Assembly (NCBI GenBank): GCA_029204225.1
Contig: CM055100.1
Coordinates: 60,900,560 to 60,964,559 of the forward strand
Reading direction: 5' to 3'
DNA: 64,000 nt
DNA from: Diphasiastrum complanatum
Lineage: Eukaryota; Streptophyta; Lycopodiopsida; Lycopodiales; Lycopodiaceae
The stretch's first letter is position 1; each line of letters opens with the position of its first letter. This document shows positions 48,250-58,767 of this stretch, piece after piece. The translations under genes were made by a program, and so were the position numbers. The notes under the pieces were generated by a model, which searched no databases, had not been told where the DNA came from, and was given only the letters and a program-made list of their open reading frames with translations.

Positions 48250-48811
48250 TGTCATGTGCTGCATGTAATTAGCCCATGAGCTTACTAATGAATTGTCAAA
48301 TATAGTCATGGAGCTAAATTAGATTAGAACTGGTCAATAGGACAGTTAATAAAGTGGTTCAAACAACCTTGCTATAATTGAGAATAGCGGAATTGTAATA
48401 GTGATTGTAAGGCCCAATTTAGCTAAATAAGGTCCCAAACTTATAGTAGAGGCACAAATGACCACTATAAATAGTTGAGGTCTTGCTAAATTTGGAGGCT
48501 ATTGTTCATTTTGTAATTTTGAGTTTTAAGATATCTTGGAGCTTCTCTTGGAGAGCTTTCTTGATAAAGAAAGTGGCTCATGTGCCTAAAATCACATGAG
48601 AGCTATGATCATGCTCTAGAATCAGGCCCTATCTTGTGAATGATCAATAATTATGAATAAAAATACCTTACTTTGTATAATTTGGTGAAGTTTTGCTACT
48701 TTTAGCTATCTTCTTGATTTTTGACTAGTTTCTTGATTTCTTGCATTTTCATTGTAATTTGATTTTTAATGAATGGATTAGATGTTTGAATGCTAAGGTT
48801 GGCACATGACA
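48250..48811 (+). repeat. 3' LTR of H
   Basis: Starts TGTCATGTGC and ends GCACATGACA; followed by target-site duplication ATATC. Confidence 0.9.
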
Positions 48812-48816
48812 ATATC

Positions 48817-50275
48817 ATTCAAACTATAGAGTTAGCTAATTAGTTGTCTTAAATCATTTGTCATTATTGAGCCTCCTCACTTTATGTCTTTCATCAAGGA
48901 TTGTCTATTGTCAAAATCAATTTGCATGTGTTGGTCAATCATAACTTCTATAGACTATAGATTCTTTTTCAAGCCGAGTTCTCAAGGCCATGTCATGTTA
49001 CCAAGGATTTGAAATAATCCTAGACATGGAAATTAAGCCTCTAGTGTCGAACTATTTATTATGCCTATCTATAGCCCACAATGTAGGTATTCAACCACAA
49101 AAAAAAAAAAAGTTATGTTTATGTAACATGAGTTAATCTCATTTCAAACATGTCATATCCTAAATGGAATTTTAATATGGTCATGATAGTAGTAGGAACC
49201 TTCATAACAGCAATGTGATATTTATGAATTCATTTTCAGTCTTAAAAATTACAAATATGCATGTAATGGACTTAAGAAATCATGTGAATTTGCAACACTA
49301 AGGACTTCCAAAAGACGTGCTATCCAATCCAACAAAAATGTTGACCAAAGTCCCATTTGAAATAAGGCACTTGTGAAGATTGTTGCCAAGCATGTAGGCA
49401 TAGAGCTATATTTTATTATTGATTGAATGTATAAAAACACAATATCAATTATGAACGCCAAAGTTCTTTGTACAAATTTACACATATAAATAACACAACA
49501 CTATAGTAGTTTGAAAATTATAATTCAACAATAATTTTATCGATACATATTTGTTGGAATAAGATATAATAGAAAACTTGACAAGCGTACACATTTCATA
49601 AATCTTAATAAAATAAAGATATAACATTGAGATAAAATGGTAGTTGACCTTACCGTTCCTTTGGCAGCTTGAGGATATTCAACTTTCAACCTACAATGCA
49701 AGACTTGTAGTAAACTTAATGTACAATGGTGATGCACAATATGAATTGTAAATTTGCATGGTATTCTACACACAAAAAAAAATTGTAGTATATATGTATA
49801 TATTAGTACCTATATAAAATTCACTTTAACAAATGTAAACCATATACTAAAAGTAGAAAGATTAAAATTGTAAAATATGTCAAAATTTTAAGTATGAAAT
49901 TGTTTATTCACTAATATAGGAATGCTTTTGTCAACAAAATATTTTGCTAAGTTTTCATAATTGTGTACAATGCCATTTATTTACCAATCACATAGCGTGT
50001 TTCCATCTCCTCCACAGTCGTTTTGAATTATGACAGATTCATTTGGAGATCCATCCACATCCTTAAAAATTCATTCACATGTGAAGGTTAATACATAATC
50101 ACAAAATTTAAAACATTTATATAAAAGTATTGTTAGTCAAATTAATAGATTAATAAAATGTACGTATCAATTATATAAATATCAAACGTTTTAAATTATC
50201 ATACTTATATTTTTTAAGTGTTTGATTTTATGACACCACATTCATTAGTATATTATCTAATGTTGCTTACTAGTT
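48817..50275. other. No gene recognised
   Basis: AT-rich DNA with an A12 run near 49100. Small minus-strand frames at 49249-49485 and 49537-49773 show no domain. Confidence 0.45.
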
Positions 50276-50524
50276 GTGCATGCATTGGCAGCTGAGAAGG
50301 AACGTCGCAAGGCATGGCATGATCGTCAATTGCACAAAAAAGATCTTCGATTTGGAGATCTAGTCATGTATAAAACCAAGGCGATCAAGAAGAAGTTGAA
50401 GTTCACAGGCAAAGGCCCGTTCCGAGTAAAAGAGATCCTCAGCCATGGAGCAGTGAACCTCAAGCAGTTAGATGGGATGCCATTCGACACGCCCATCAAT
50501 GGTAGCCGGTTGCACAAGTATTGA
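50276..50524 (+). pseudogene. Gypsy integrase C-terminal fragment
   Basis: 82 codons: AAEKERRKAWHDRQLHKKDL, then LRFGDLVMYKTKAIKKKLK and GPFRVKEILSHGAVNLKQLD. This is the gypsy integrase C-terminal region with the GPF motif. It ends with a natural-looking stop (SRLHKY). The rest of pol is absent. The following 50600-50710 contains short AGATCTA/AGATCCGA repeats that resemble the minisatellite core. Confidence 0.85.
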
Positions 50525-51044
50525 ACACCACAGTGAAGCAGATCAAAGATGGTGAGGACAAGTTGTAAATGGCTACATCTAGAAGGTCATCACAGCCAAA
50601 TCTACAAAAATCTAGTCAGATCGAGCCACACCCATCAAGATCTAGCAAGATCTAATAAGATCCGATAGCATCCGACAAGATCCAAGTGAGATCTAGATCC
50701 AGATAGGATCAACAGGGAAGCAAATCATCAAATTACATCAATCAGCCTCCCTTCTTGCAAATCAAAGACATCAATCTCAAGAAAATGTAGCAAAATAAAG
50801 ACAAATTTTACTTAAACTAATGGAACAGCTACCAAATGTCCATTAGAATTTCCAAAAACTCTCCATAGTCAGATCTGACCTGGATGCAATGGAATACCAG
50901 TCTGCAAGAGTTAAGGATCAGAGAATCTCAAGATCTCGTCAAAAAACACTGAAAAAAAGCATTTTTCCATAATTTTTTAAGATCCCTTGGAAATTAAATC
51001 TTGAATTTTCGACAGTCACCAAATCTAACTCAGATACATCTATG

Positions 51045-51745
51045 TGTGAAGAATTGCCAAAAATTGGAAAATCTAGCTTGATCAAAAACCATGTAGAATA
51101 GTGTGAATTGTGTACACAAGTGGGTCCCACACATGTGAGGCCATGATGCCACATGGGAAACCCATCCTAATGTAGGTTAGGTCAAGTCAAGAGAGTTGGT
51201 CATGTCTATTTGGTGGTCATCCCTACTTTATAGGACCTACACCTAAGTTTAAGGTGAAAATTTGACCAACTAGCTACCTACCAAGCATAACTCTAGGATC
51301 TAGGCTAGGGTTTCATTTTAGGGCAAGAAGGGTGAGTTAACTTCCTTATTACATGCTGGAAATCCACCTAAGTTCAAGAAGGAAGTCAAATCTGCTATGT
51401 ATTCCAAGCTCCCATAGTGAGAAGATAGAAAATTTTTGGAGCTCATTGGCAATCTCAAGCTAGTTCACTGTGTACATTGAGTTTTTGTGATCCAAATGAA
51501 ACCAAATCAATTTCTACTTGTTTCTCAGGTTGAAGGCCGTACTACAGCCTATATTACACACGTGTGGGCTCAGATTTCAATGTTTATCAATGCTTTTGAT
51601 TGTTAATGCTTGTTGTTTGTGAAATTGCCAATCTAGATCAACTTTTTTGTGTCTAGTTTTTTGATAGATTGTTAAGAAAGCATCCAATCACTCTTTTGGA
51701 TCTTTTGTAGATCCATTTATGGTCCTAAAGTACAGTACTTTCACA
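51045..51745 (+). repeat. 5' LTR of copia C
   Basis: TGTGAAGAATTGCC to AGTACTTTCACA, with inverted ends TGTGAA/TTCACA. CACACGTGTG lies at 51557-51566. Confidence 0.95.
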
Positions 51746-51758
51746 TGGTATCAGATCC
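51746..51758 (+). other. Primer-binding site of copia C
   Basis: TGGTATCAGATCC directly follows the LTR; one base differs from the usual Met-tRNA site. Confidence 0.85.
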
Positions 51759-52189
51759 AAGTACAAGAGCATAATCCATTGATCTAATGCAAATCCATTT
51801 TTAGCAAGTTTTAGTGCTAAAAACTAGTTTTGAGAGGGCAAGCTAGAATCTTGATTTTGGTGAGGAGATTTGATCCCAAACTTGGTAGGGATCCAAATCC
51901 GTACTATCCACATGTGTGGGCACCTCTAAACCTGCATTTAATGCATGGTATTCGTTTGATCCAAATAAATTCAATTTGTGAGCTTTTGGTATAATTTTTG
52001 GTGGAAATCTTAGGATAAGCTACCAAGATTGAGTGTCATTGATTAGATTTGACTTAGGGTCATGAGATCTAATTAATCTAGATTGAAATCAGGTCCTCTA
52101 AACTTGTTTTACAGGTCTTGAAAGTACATCAAAAAGTGTGAAAGAAATTAAGTCATTTTTTGTCCAAAAATAGCCAAAATTGGCGAGAT

Positions 52190-52537
52190 TTGATTGTAAG
52201 TAGATTTCACATCATCTTATCTTCATTCCAACTTTGTGAGGGAGTGCTAGAATTGAGATTATAAGTCCATTTGTTGGATTAGAAATCTAATTTGAGTGAA
52301 AAACTACAAGAGAGAGACCTTAGTGAGTTTCTAGAGACAATCAAATCCATTTCTTGACAAGATTTGTTTGAAAGTAGTTTTCACTTCATCTTATCTTCAT
52401 TCCAGCTTTGTGAGGGAGTGATAGAACTGTGATTATAAGTCCATTTGTTGGATTAGAATTCAAATTTGAGTGAAACACTGCAAGTGTGAGACCTTTGTGA
52501 GTTTCAAGTCAATCAAATCTATTTCTTGTACTTCAAG
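52190..52537 (+). repeat. 174-bp tandem duplication in leader of C
   Basis: CATCTTATCTTCATTCCA recurs at 52213 and 52387, and the surrounding sequence matches across about 174 bp with scattered changes. The second copy runs into the Gag reading frame and supplies its start. Confidence 0.8.
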
Positions 52538-53864
52538 AGTACTCATGCTTAGAAATCAGATTTTGCAAAGCATGAAGAGAAGTGAGGAGAGTGCACAGGA
52601 TTATGTATTCAGAATCAAGTCTCTAAATAGGGAGTTGGATTCCATTGGAGAGAAAATTCATGATGGAGAGCTTGTACAAATTGTTCTTAATGGTCTAGGA
52701 GATGACTTTGCAAATTTGGTCCAAAGTTTTGCCATCCAAGAAACTTTGCCAACTATAGAAAAACTTCACAGTGTATTAGTGGCTGAAGAGTGTAGGATGC
52801 TCCATGCAAAATCTAGGATGAGTTCCTTGTCTTTGCAGGATGGTGATGAGAAAGCCAATTTCTCATTCAAGGGCAGAAAGAAGACCAATGGAAAGAAGAA
52901 GCATCCAAAGGAGGCCAAAGAAGAGGATGATGCATCAAGTTCAAAGGACAAGTCAAAGCAAAAATGCTTCTTTTGTGGAAAGAAGGAGCATTATGCATCT
53001 GAATGCTACAAGAGGCTAAGAGCACAAGTGGAGGAGGACAAACAAGGAAACCTTGCAAAGGAGGAGGAGGAGGATGAAGTAGATGTATTCTTGATGGCAT
53101 CTACATCCTCACCAACAAGCAATAGCAATTCAAGAGACAATTGGTGGATCGACAGTGGGGCTAGCTTCCACATGTCTTGTGAAAAGGACTTTTTCTCAAC
53201 CTTACACTTATTCAATGATGCTAAAAAGTTTGTCTTTACTGCAAATGATGAAGAGTGTAGGATAGATGGTGTTGGCACCATCTCTTTGTATCTAGAATCC
53301 TCAAAATGCATGGATCTAGAAAATGTCCTTTATGTACCATTAATCACCAAGAATATGCTTAGTATTGGTCTACTTTTAAAAAGTGGTTTGGATGTTCACT
53401 TTAAGCATGATGTTTGCTTCATCTTGAAGAATGATGTTTGCATTGCAAACGGATTTAAACATGGAAGATTGTTTAAGTTGGAAGCTAGTGTTGCTTTTGA
53501 AATAATGAGCTTGGCAAAGGAGGAGATCACTCAAGAGGAGATCTTGGCAAAGTGTGATCTTGCTTGCATTGAGGAGGAGCATCAAAAGGAGGAAGATCTT
53601 GAGGATCGATCTCAAAGCTTGAAAGTTCCAAGGGAGTCCTCAATGACAATGGCCAAGTCATCAAAGTGCATGCAAATTGTCCATTCAAGTGTGCATCTTG
53701 CAAGGGTGGTGAGCATTGGAGAGTCTACTATCTTTCAGTACTTGTTAGATAGTATTAGTAGACACGAAGTGACTTGTTGCTTATCTTTAAGATCTATGGT
53801 GTTTAGTACTCTTTATGACAAGACAATGAAATTAGATGCTTTTAAATCTCCATTCATTGGATAA
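52470..53864 (+). CDS. Copia C Gag-protease
   Basis: 464 codons, uninterrupted. The first 25 or so residues come from duplicated leader sequence, so the usual Gag N-terminus (the MASI/YSIWK region) is missing. Gag follows: SRVLMLRNQILQSMKRSEES, ELVQIVLNGLGDDFANLVQS. Next are a Lys-rich linker, a zinc knuckle CFFCGKKEHYASEC (about residue 167; Glu replaces the usual Gly before His), and the protease site WWIDSGASFHM (about residue 226). The pre-integrase part ends GRLFKLEAS, and a low-similarity tail follows. The ATG at 52470 is simply the first in frame; no better start is visible. Confidence 0.8.
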   Translation: MKHCKCETFVSFKSIKSISCTSRVLMLRNQILQSMKRSEESAQDYVFRIKSLNRELDSIGEKIHDGELVQIVLNGLGDDFANLVQSFAIQETLPTIEKLHSVLVAEECRMLHAKSRMSSLSLQDGDEKANFSFKGRKKTNGKKKHPKEAKEEDDASSSKDKSKQKCFFCGKKEHYASECYKRLRAQVEEDKQGNLAKEEEEDEVDVFLMASTSSPTSNSNSRDNWWIDSGASFHMSCEKDFFSTLHLFNDAKKFVFTANDEECRIDGVGTISLYLESSKCMDLENVLYVPLITKNMLSIGLLLKSGLDVHFKHDVCFILKNDVCIANGFKHGRLFKLEASVAFEIMSLAKEEITQEEILAKCDLACIEEEHQKEEDLEDRSQSLKVPRESSMTMAKSSKCMQIVHSSVHLARVVSIGESTIFQYLLDSISRHEVTCCLSLRSMVFSTLYDKTMKLDAFKSPFIG

Positions 53865-54366
53865 CTATTTTTGTAATAGTTTGAATAGTGTCATAAAAGA
53901 TGAAACATCATTTGTATTGGAAATCTTTGGGTCCACATGCATTGAGCATGATCATTCCAATGTAAGGACCGAAGGTTATCCTATTTCAATGATAGGAATA
54001 ATGGTAGTGTTTTGCTCTTCAAGTAGAGATTGTAGAATCTACTTGTTTTCAGTCAAAGAATTTGTCAATGGTGGAAATGTGATCTTTCAAGAGTGGAAGA
54101 TTTGTAAAATTCAAGAAGCACCTTTGGATCAACACCTTATTCAATTCATTGATGGTTTGGAGTCAAGTCAAGTGGAGGAGCAAGCTCAAGACCCGAGGAC
54201 TCCAAGAAGAACCTTGAGTATCAAGATGGAGCCATCTAGGCTCAATCATGTGGATCAAGCAAGGCAAGTTGTCTTTGGCAACATTGTGTATGCACTTAAT
54301 TTTTTAATTGATGTATCTTCACGTGCACAAAATGCCTTGGAATCCATGGCTTGGCATGATGTTTAG
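53836..54366 (+). pseudogene. Copia C integrase-end/RT remnant
   Basis: A 176-codon frame contains CRIYLFSVKEFVNGGNVIFQE, which resembles the copia integrase C-terminal end before RT. The rest is diverged. No RT or RNase H active-site motif is present. A degraded stretch lies between 54366 and the polypurine tract. Confidence 0.5.
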
Positions 54367-54573
54367 TTTTGAAGTGTGCTACATGTATATAGACACATTT
54401 ATGGAACATCTTGTAAGGGATCCTCTAAGAGGTGGTGAAAGATCCTTCATGGACATCATTCTCTATTGGAGTCTCAAAAGTTCCTTGTTTGTAGCTGGAT
54501 TTTTTAGACACTTCTAAAAGCATTCATTCATCTAGCAAGAGAGTTGTAGATAGATCAAGCTAAATTTGAGGAG

Positions 54574-55270
54574 TGTGAAGAATTGCCAAAAATTGACAAA
54601 TCTAGCTTGATCAAAAACCATGTAGAATAGTGTAAATTGTGTACACAAGTCCCGCACATGTGAGGCCATGATGCCACATGGGAAACCCATCCTAATGTAG
54701 GTTAGGTCAAGTCAAGAGAGTTGGCCATGTCTATTTGGTGGTCATCCCTACTTTATAGGACCTACACCTAAGTTTAAGGTGAAAATTTGACCAACTAGCT
54801 ACCTACCAAGCATAACTCTAGGATCTAGACTAGGGTTTCATTTTAGGGCAAGAAGGGTGAGTTAAATTCCTTATTACATGCTAGAAATCCACCTAAGTTC
54901 AAGAAGGAAGTCAAATTTGCTATGTATTCCAAGCTCCCATAGTGAGAAGATAGAAAATTTTTGGAGCTCATTGGCAATCTCAAGCTAGTTCACTATGTAC
55001 ATTGAGTTTTTGTGATCCAAATGAAACCAAATCAATTTATACTTGTTTCTCAGGTTGAAGGCCGTACTACAGCCTGTAGTACACACGTATGGGCTCAGAT
55101 TTCAATGTTTATCAATGCTTTTGATTGTTAATGCTTGTTGTTTGTGAAATTGCCAATCTAGATCAACTTTTTTGTGTCTAGTTTTTTGATAGATTGTTAA
55201 GCAAGCATCAAATCACACTTGTGGATCTTTTGTAGATCCATTTATGGTCCTAAAGTACAGTACTTTCACA
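54574..55270 (+). repeat. 3' LTR of copia C
   Basis: Starts TGTGAAGAATTGCC after TTTGAGGAG and ends AGTACTTTCACA at 55270, followed by CTATG. Confidence 0.95.
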
Positions 55271-55281
55271 CTATGAAAATC

Positions 55282-55580
55282 TCTGCGAGAGTTACTGATG
55301 GAGAAATCATCAAAATTGAGTGTTTGCGAGGGTTTTGAAAGGCAGAATCTTTGGAACCTTTGCAAAGTATCAAGGACAACAAACCAACCTTCACAGAGGG
55401 CATAAATAAAATCAAAGCACTGAAATTAGCCTGCCTACATGGTCTGATCTTGAAAATCCGGTAACTGGAGCAAGTTGTGTGAGAGATCACCTCCTGCAAG
55501 GGTTGAACCTTCGCAAATAGTCTGAACTTTTACAGAACCTTCGCAGGGCTGTCAAATCACCTTATGGACCTTCACAGACT
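55282..55580 (+). repeat. ACCTTCRCAG motif cluster upstream of unknown gene
   Basis: ACCTTCGCA, ACCTTCACAG or close variants occur at about 55356, 55387, 55507, 55537 and 55568; the last three are 30-31 bp apart. The cluster sits 100-330 bp before a TATA box. Confidence 0.55.
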
Positions 55581-55682
55581 TCTTTGAGGTCTTAGAATAT
55601 TGTGAAGAAAGTCCCTGCAAAATTTTGGTTGGAACTGGGCTGGGGAAAGTGCATTTTGCCTTATACGCACTCTAAATTCCGC

Positions 55683-55690
55683 TATATAAG
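55683..55690 (+). promoter_or_regulatory. TATA box of unknown gene
   Basis: TATATAAG about 290 bp upstream of the ATG at 55974, with a CT-rich leader between. Confidence 0.5.
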
Positions 55691-55973
55691 GGCAGAATTT
55701 GAGTCATTTGGCACTTCATTCAGTGAAGCTCTGTCGAAATTTCGTTCAAAATTTTCAAGTTATACGATTGCGACGAAACTGTCCACAAATCTTCATCTGC
55801 CCTCACAGCTCCCTACTCTATGCTCAGAATTCTCATTTCCACTTCTCAAAAATTTTAGCCTTTTTTCAGTTTTTGAGTCTTTTAACTATTTTTGATGCCT
55901 TTCTCACTTTTTTGAGTGCCTTTTCACCTTTCTACACTTCCTCATTAACAATCCTTAACATCCATTCAACATC

Positions 55974-58745
55974 ATGACTTCATCTTCCTCCACTAACGAA
56001 ACCGGCACGAAGCAGGTCATCACTCGTGAGATACCTTCTGCCACTCAAATTTGGGCCCTGTCTTCTGATGTCTTGATTAAACCTTGGCTTTAGACTGCTG
56101 ACCCTCTCCTTGAAGCAATGGGTTTTTACCCAGCACTATTTTGTTCTGACATTAACATGGGTCTCGCGCTGCATGTCTACGCTACCGGGATGCGCCGAAG
56201 TTGCAATTCCATATCATGTAACAAGGTACCACGTACAAGGTACATATAAACACTAACTCTATGGTCACCATGGGAATAGTATCCGGTGATCGCCAGCCCA
56301 TCTCCCATCGCCAAGCCAAAAACCTTATCAAACCTTACGTAACCAAGACTGCTCCTGAGATCCCAATCTAGACTAACAATGGGTACTTAATAGAGGCTAT
56401 CAACGATCCCATAATCCAAATAGTTGCCTATTTGTTGAACAACTTTTTAGTTGTTTCAACATTCCGAAAGGACCGCATCCACCGCATCCAGTCCACGCTG
56501 CTAAGCCAGATCGTGGAATCCTTCAAGGAGTTCCCGAACCCCTCGGTGATGCCATATGACTTGCATACCTTCCTTTTGCACGAGCTCTCCATCGCCATCA
56601 AACCTAACACGCGTGACCGTATCGCAGCAGGACCACTATTGTATAACTTTGCATGTGCGCTTCTTGAGGAGAAGGTCCGCAGGTTTAACTGCTCCAGCAT
56701 TCTGTCTGCCACCGTCCCACATACTAACTTGTACCCACCATCTAACACATCCACCTCCACCCAACCTGCAATTACTAACACAATGGCCAACAAGTGAATG
56801 CATGGCGCAGCCCCCTCCTCATCTAGCCCTTGTACCACCAAGCAACGTACTGCACCTTTCCCACTAACCATCACCACTTACCTATTTTCACCATCGCCAC
56901 TCCTCTCACACCCCCCACATCTCCAGTGAAAACTACCAAGGGCAACAAATCGTTGTCTGATGACGCATTTGCGCAAACAGTGTTTACAGCATCGCCTGAT
57001 CGTGTTGATCCCTAGAGAAGTTGATTGAAGACGATGACGACACGGTATAGGTCGTTCAAGCGATCTCATAGCAAGACCCTACTAGTACCACCGTACCGGC
57101 CGGTCCCACGGATATTTCAACGGCCTACCAAATCTTGGGTACCTTTGTCCAGGAGGTGGTAGCCACAAAAGCAAAATTGGACGGCCGCATATTGGAGTTG
57201 GCCACAAAAAACACCCAGCTGTGGGCAAAAATCAGCCAACTCCAACAAGATCTGTTGATTGCCCAACAACATGAGCAAGCAGAAAAATCCGAGGTGCAAA
57301 AACTCAAGCAGCACAAAGCAGATCTCTAAGGGTACATCACGGTCCTGTCAAAGTCTACCACAGATGCTCAGTTGAAGGTCCAGGAGATCCAACAGCAGTT
57401 CACACAGTGCCTCACTCAGCTCCAGGCACAAATCTCGATGTTGGAAGTAGAAAATCTACGCTTGGGAGCGGAGGTCACCGCCCTACAAGCAGAAAATATG
57501 GCCTGGCTGACACAACCCACACCTATCAACAGACCACTCAGCCAAGCCGAGGTGGATCTACTCACGAAGTAGGTGCAGGTGTATAGTCATACATTCGCCA
57601 AGTACTAGGCCGAGTTTGACAACTATCGACGTGGGGGAATGAAAGAGTTAGCACAGGCAAAAAGTGCTTTGAAGGCATGCTAGAAACAAATGGAGTAGCA
57701 GTCTCAACCAGCCCTTGTGGTGATTCCACCACCACCCATGAAAGACCCTGCCAACTCCAGCTCCAACTAAGACAAGGGCAAACAGGAAGAGGGACTGACA
57801 ACACAAAATCAGGGCTCAAGTGTAGTCGATGCTAGCATCCAGGACCTAAGCCAAGATATAGATCCAAGCCAAAGCCAAGGGGAGCACAAAACCTCCACAT
57901 TTCACGGCTCGAGATCCATATCTGCCAGCCACGCTTTCCGTCGACCGAAGTGCATGGAGAAGAAAATCAATGAATTCCTAGCCAAACATCTCCAGGAGTC
58001 CTCACAAGGCGGCTGGCAGATATCATTTTCCGCGCAAACAATCAAGGGCAACGAGATGCAAGCTCTTCTAGCACTACAACCATAGCCAGAGTGGTGCCAG
58101 CAGCTTTTCAAACGAGACCCTGCGACCATCAGGGCCTATGTGACTAGTCCACGCCAATAAAGGGTGAATGCACATTTCCTTCCCTACATGTGATGATCTA
58201 AATGGGCGAAATACAGCACTCCCTTGGAGCAGATCACCATTTAAAATTGCAGTTGGCCAAAGATTTCTGCAAAATACGGCTGGAATACGGATGTAGATGC
58301 CAGAAGGGCTCTCACCCAATTTTTCAAGAAATATTTTAATTGTCCTAATCCAACAGTCCACGCGACAACCACTTATGCCCGGGACTTAGAATGTTTGATG
58401 GAAATTAAAAACTAAGTGGGACAATATCCTCTCACCCATATTCTTTGATCCAAATAAAGCGTTAGCCTCCAACAAGATTAAAGATCAGTTACCAGTGGTG
58501 CATGTCTATTACCGAGCAGCACTCCTTGGCGATCCATGGACGCAAAGATTCCAAGCATGGATCGACCAACATTGGTTAACAAGAGTCTACAAGTCCTTTT
58601 TCACTCCTAAGGACCTGAAAAATATTGACAAAATTGCTTTCATGGAAGATGTAACAGGCTATCTTATCCACCAAAGGCACGCAAAGAAGACCTTCTACTA
58701 AACCGGCAGAGTGTCGAGGGACCGGCACTACTTCAGGTCGTGGGT
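55974..58745 (+). pseudogene. Long decayed gene of unknown family
   Basis: Starting at ATG 55974 (MTSSSSTNETGTKQV), coding-like sequence runs about 2.77 kb with at least three frameshifts. The N-terminal domain includes the open frame 56432-56797 (VVSTFRKDRIHRIQSTLLSQ; LLYNFACALLEEKVRRF). A Pro/Ser/Thr-rich linker follows, then a long coiled coil (57135-57530; KNTQLWAKISQLQQDLL, LQAQISMLEVENLRLGAEV). The C-terminal domain has ARRALTQFFKKYFNCPNP and LGDPWTQRFQAWIDQHW. Some twenty in-frame stops are nearly all TAG or TAA, with a few TGA. I do not recognise the family; a retroelement or virus-like structural gene is possible. G+C is higher than in the neighbours. Confidence 0.6.
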
Positions 58746-58747
58746 CA

Positions 58748-58767
58748 TGTTGGGAGTATTCCCAACA
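58748..58767 (+). other. LTR-left-end-like palindrome
   Basis: TGTTGGGAGTATTCCCAACA is a near-perfect palindrome of a type common at LTR starts, just after the unknown gene. No polypurine tract or partner LTR is seen. Confidence 0.35.

Larger units (their letters stand above)
42910..48811 (+). mobile_element. Element H: complete LTR element with Gag-like product and captured gene fragment
   Basis: Two LTRs (42910-43470 and 48250-48811), a primer-binding site, a polypurine tract (AAAGTAGGAGGAG before 48250) and the target-site duplication ATATC (42905-42909 and 48812-48816) define a 5902-bp insertion. The 3' LTR has ten-base inverted ends, TGTCATGTGC and GCACATGACA. The inside has an acidic Cys/Gln-rich frame and a Gag, with no zinc knuckle, protease, RT or integrase, plus an antisense syntaxin-like fragment. 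The LTRs differ at roughly one base in twenty, so the insertion is not recent. Confidence 0.85.
51045..55270 (+). mobile_element. Copia element C: complete, gag-protease only
   Basis: LTRs 51045-51745 and 54574-55270, a primer-binding site, a polypurine tract (AAATTTGAGGAG before 54574) and target-site duplication CTATG (51040-51044 and 55271-55275) give a clean 4226-bp insertion. The internal 2.8 kb has Gag-protease and a short tail of integrase-RT remnant. The LTRs differ at only a few positions, so it inserted fairly recently although it has no polymerase of its own. The architecture matches the TR-GAG class described in plants. Confidence 0.9.

Noticed and set aside
52766-53311. Minus-strand frames in copia C
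   Set aside because: Antisense shadows of the Gag-protease frame.
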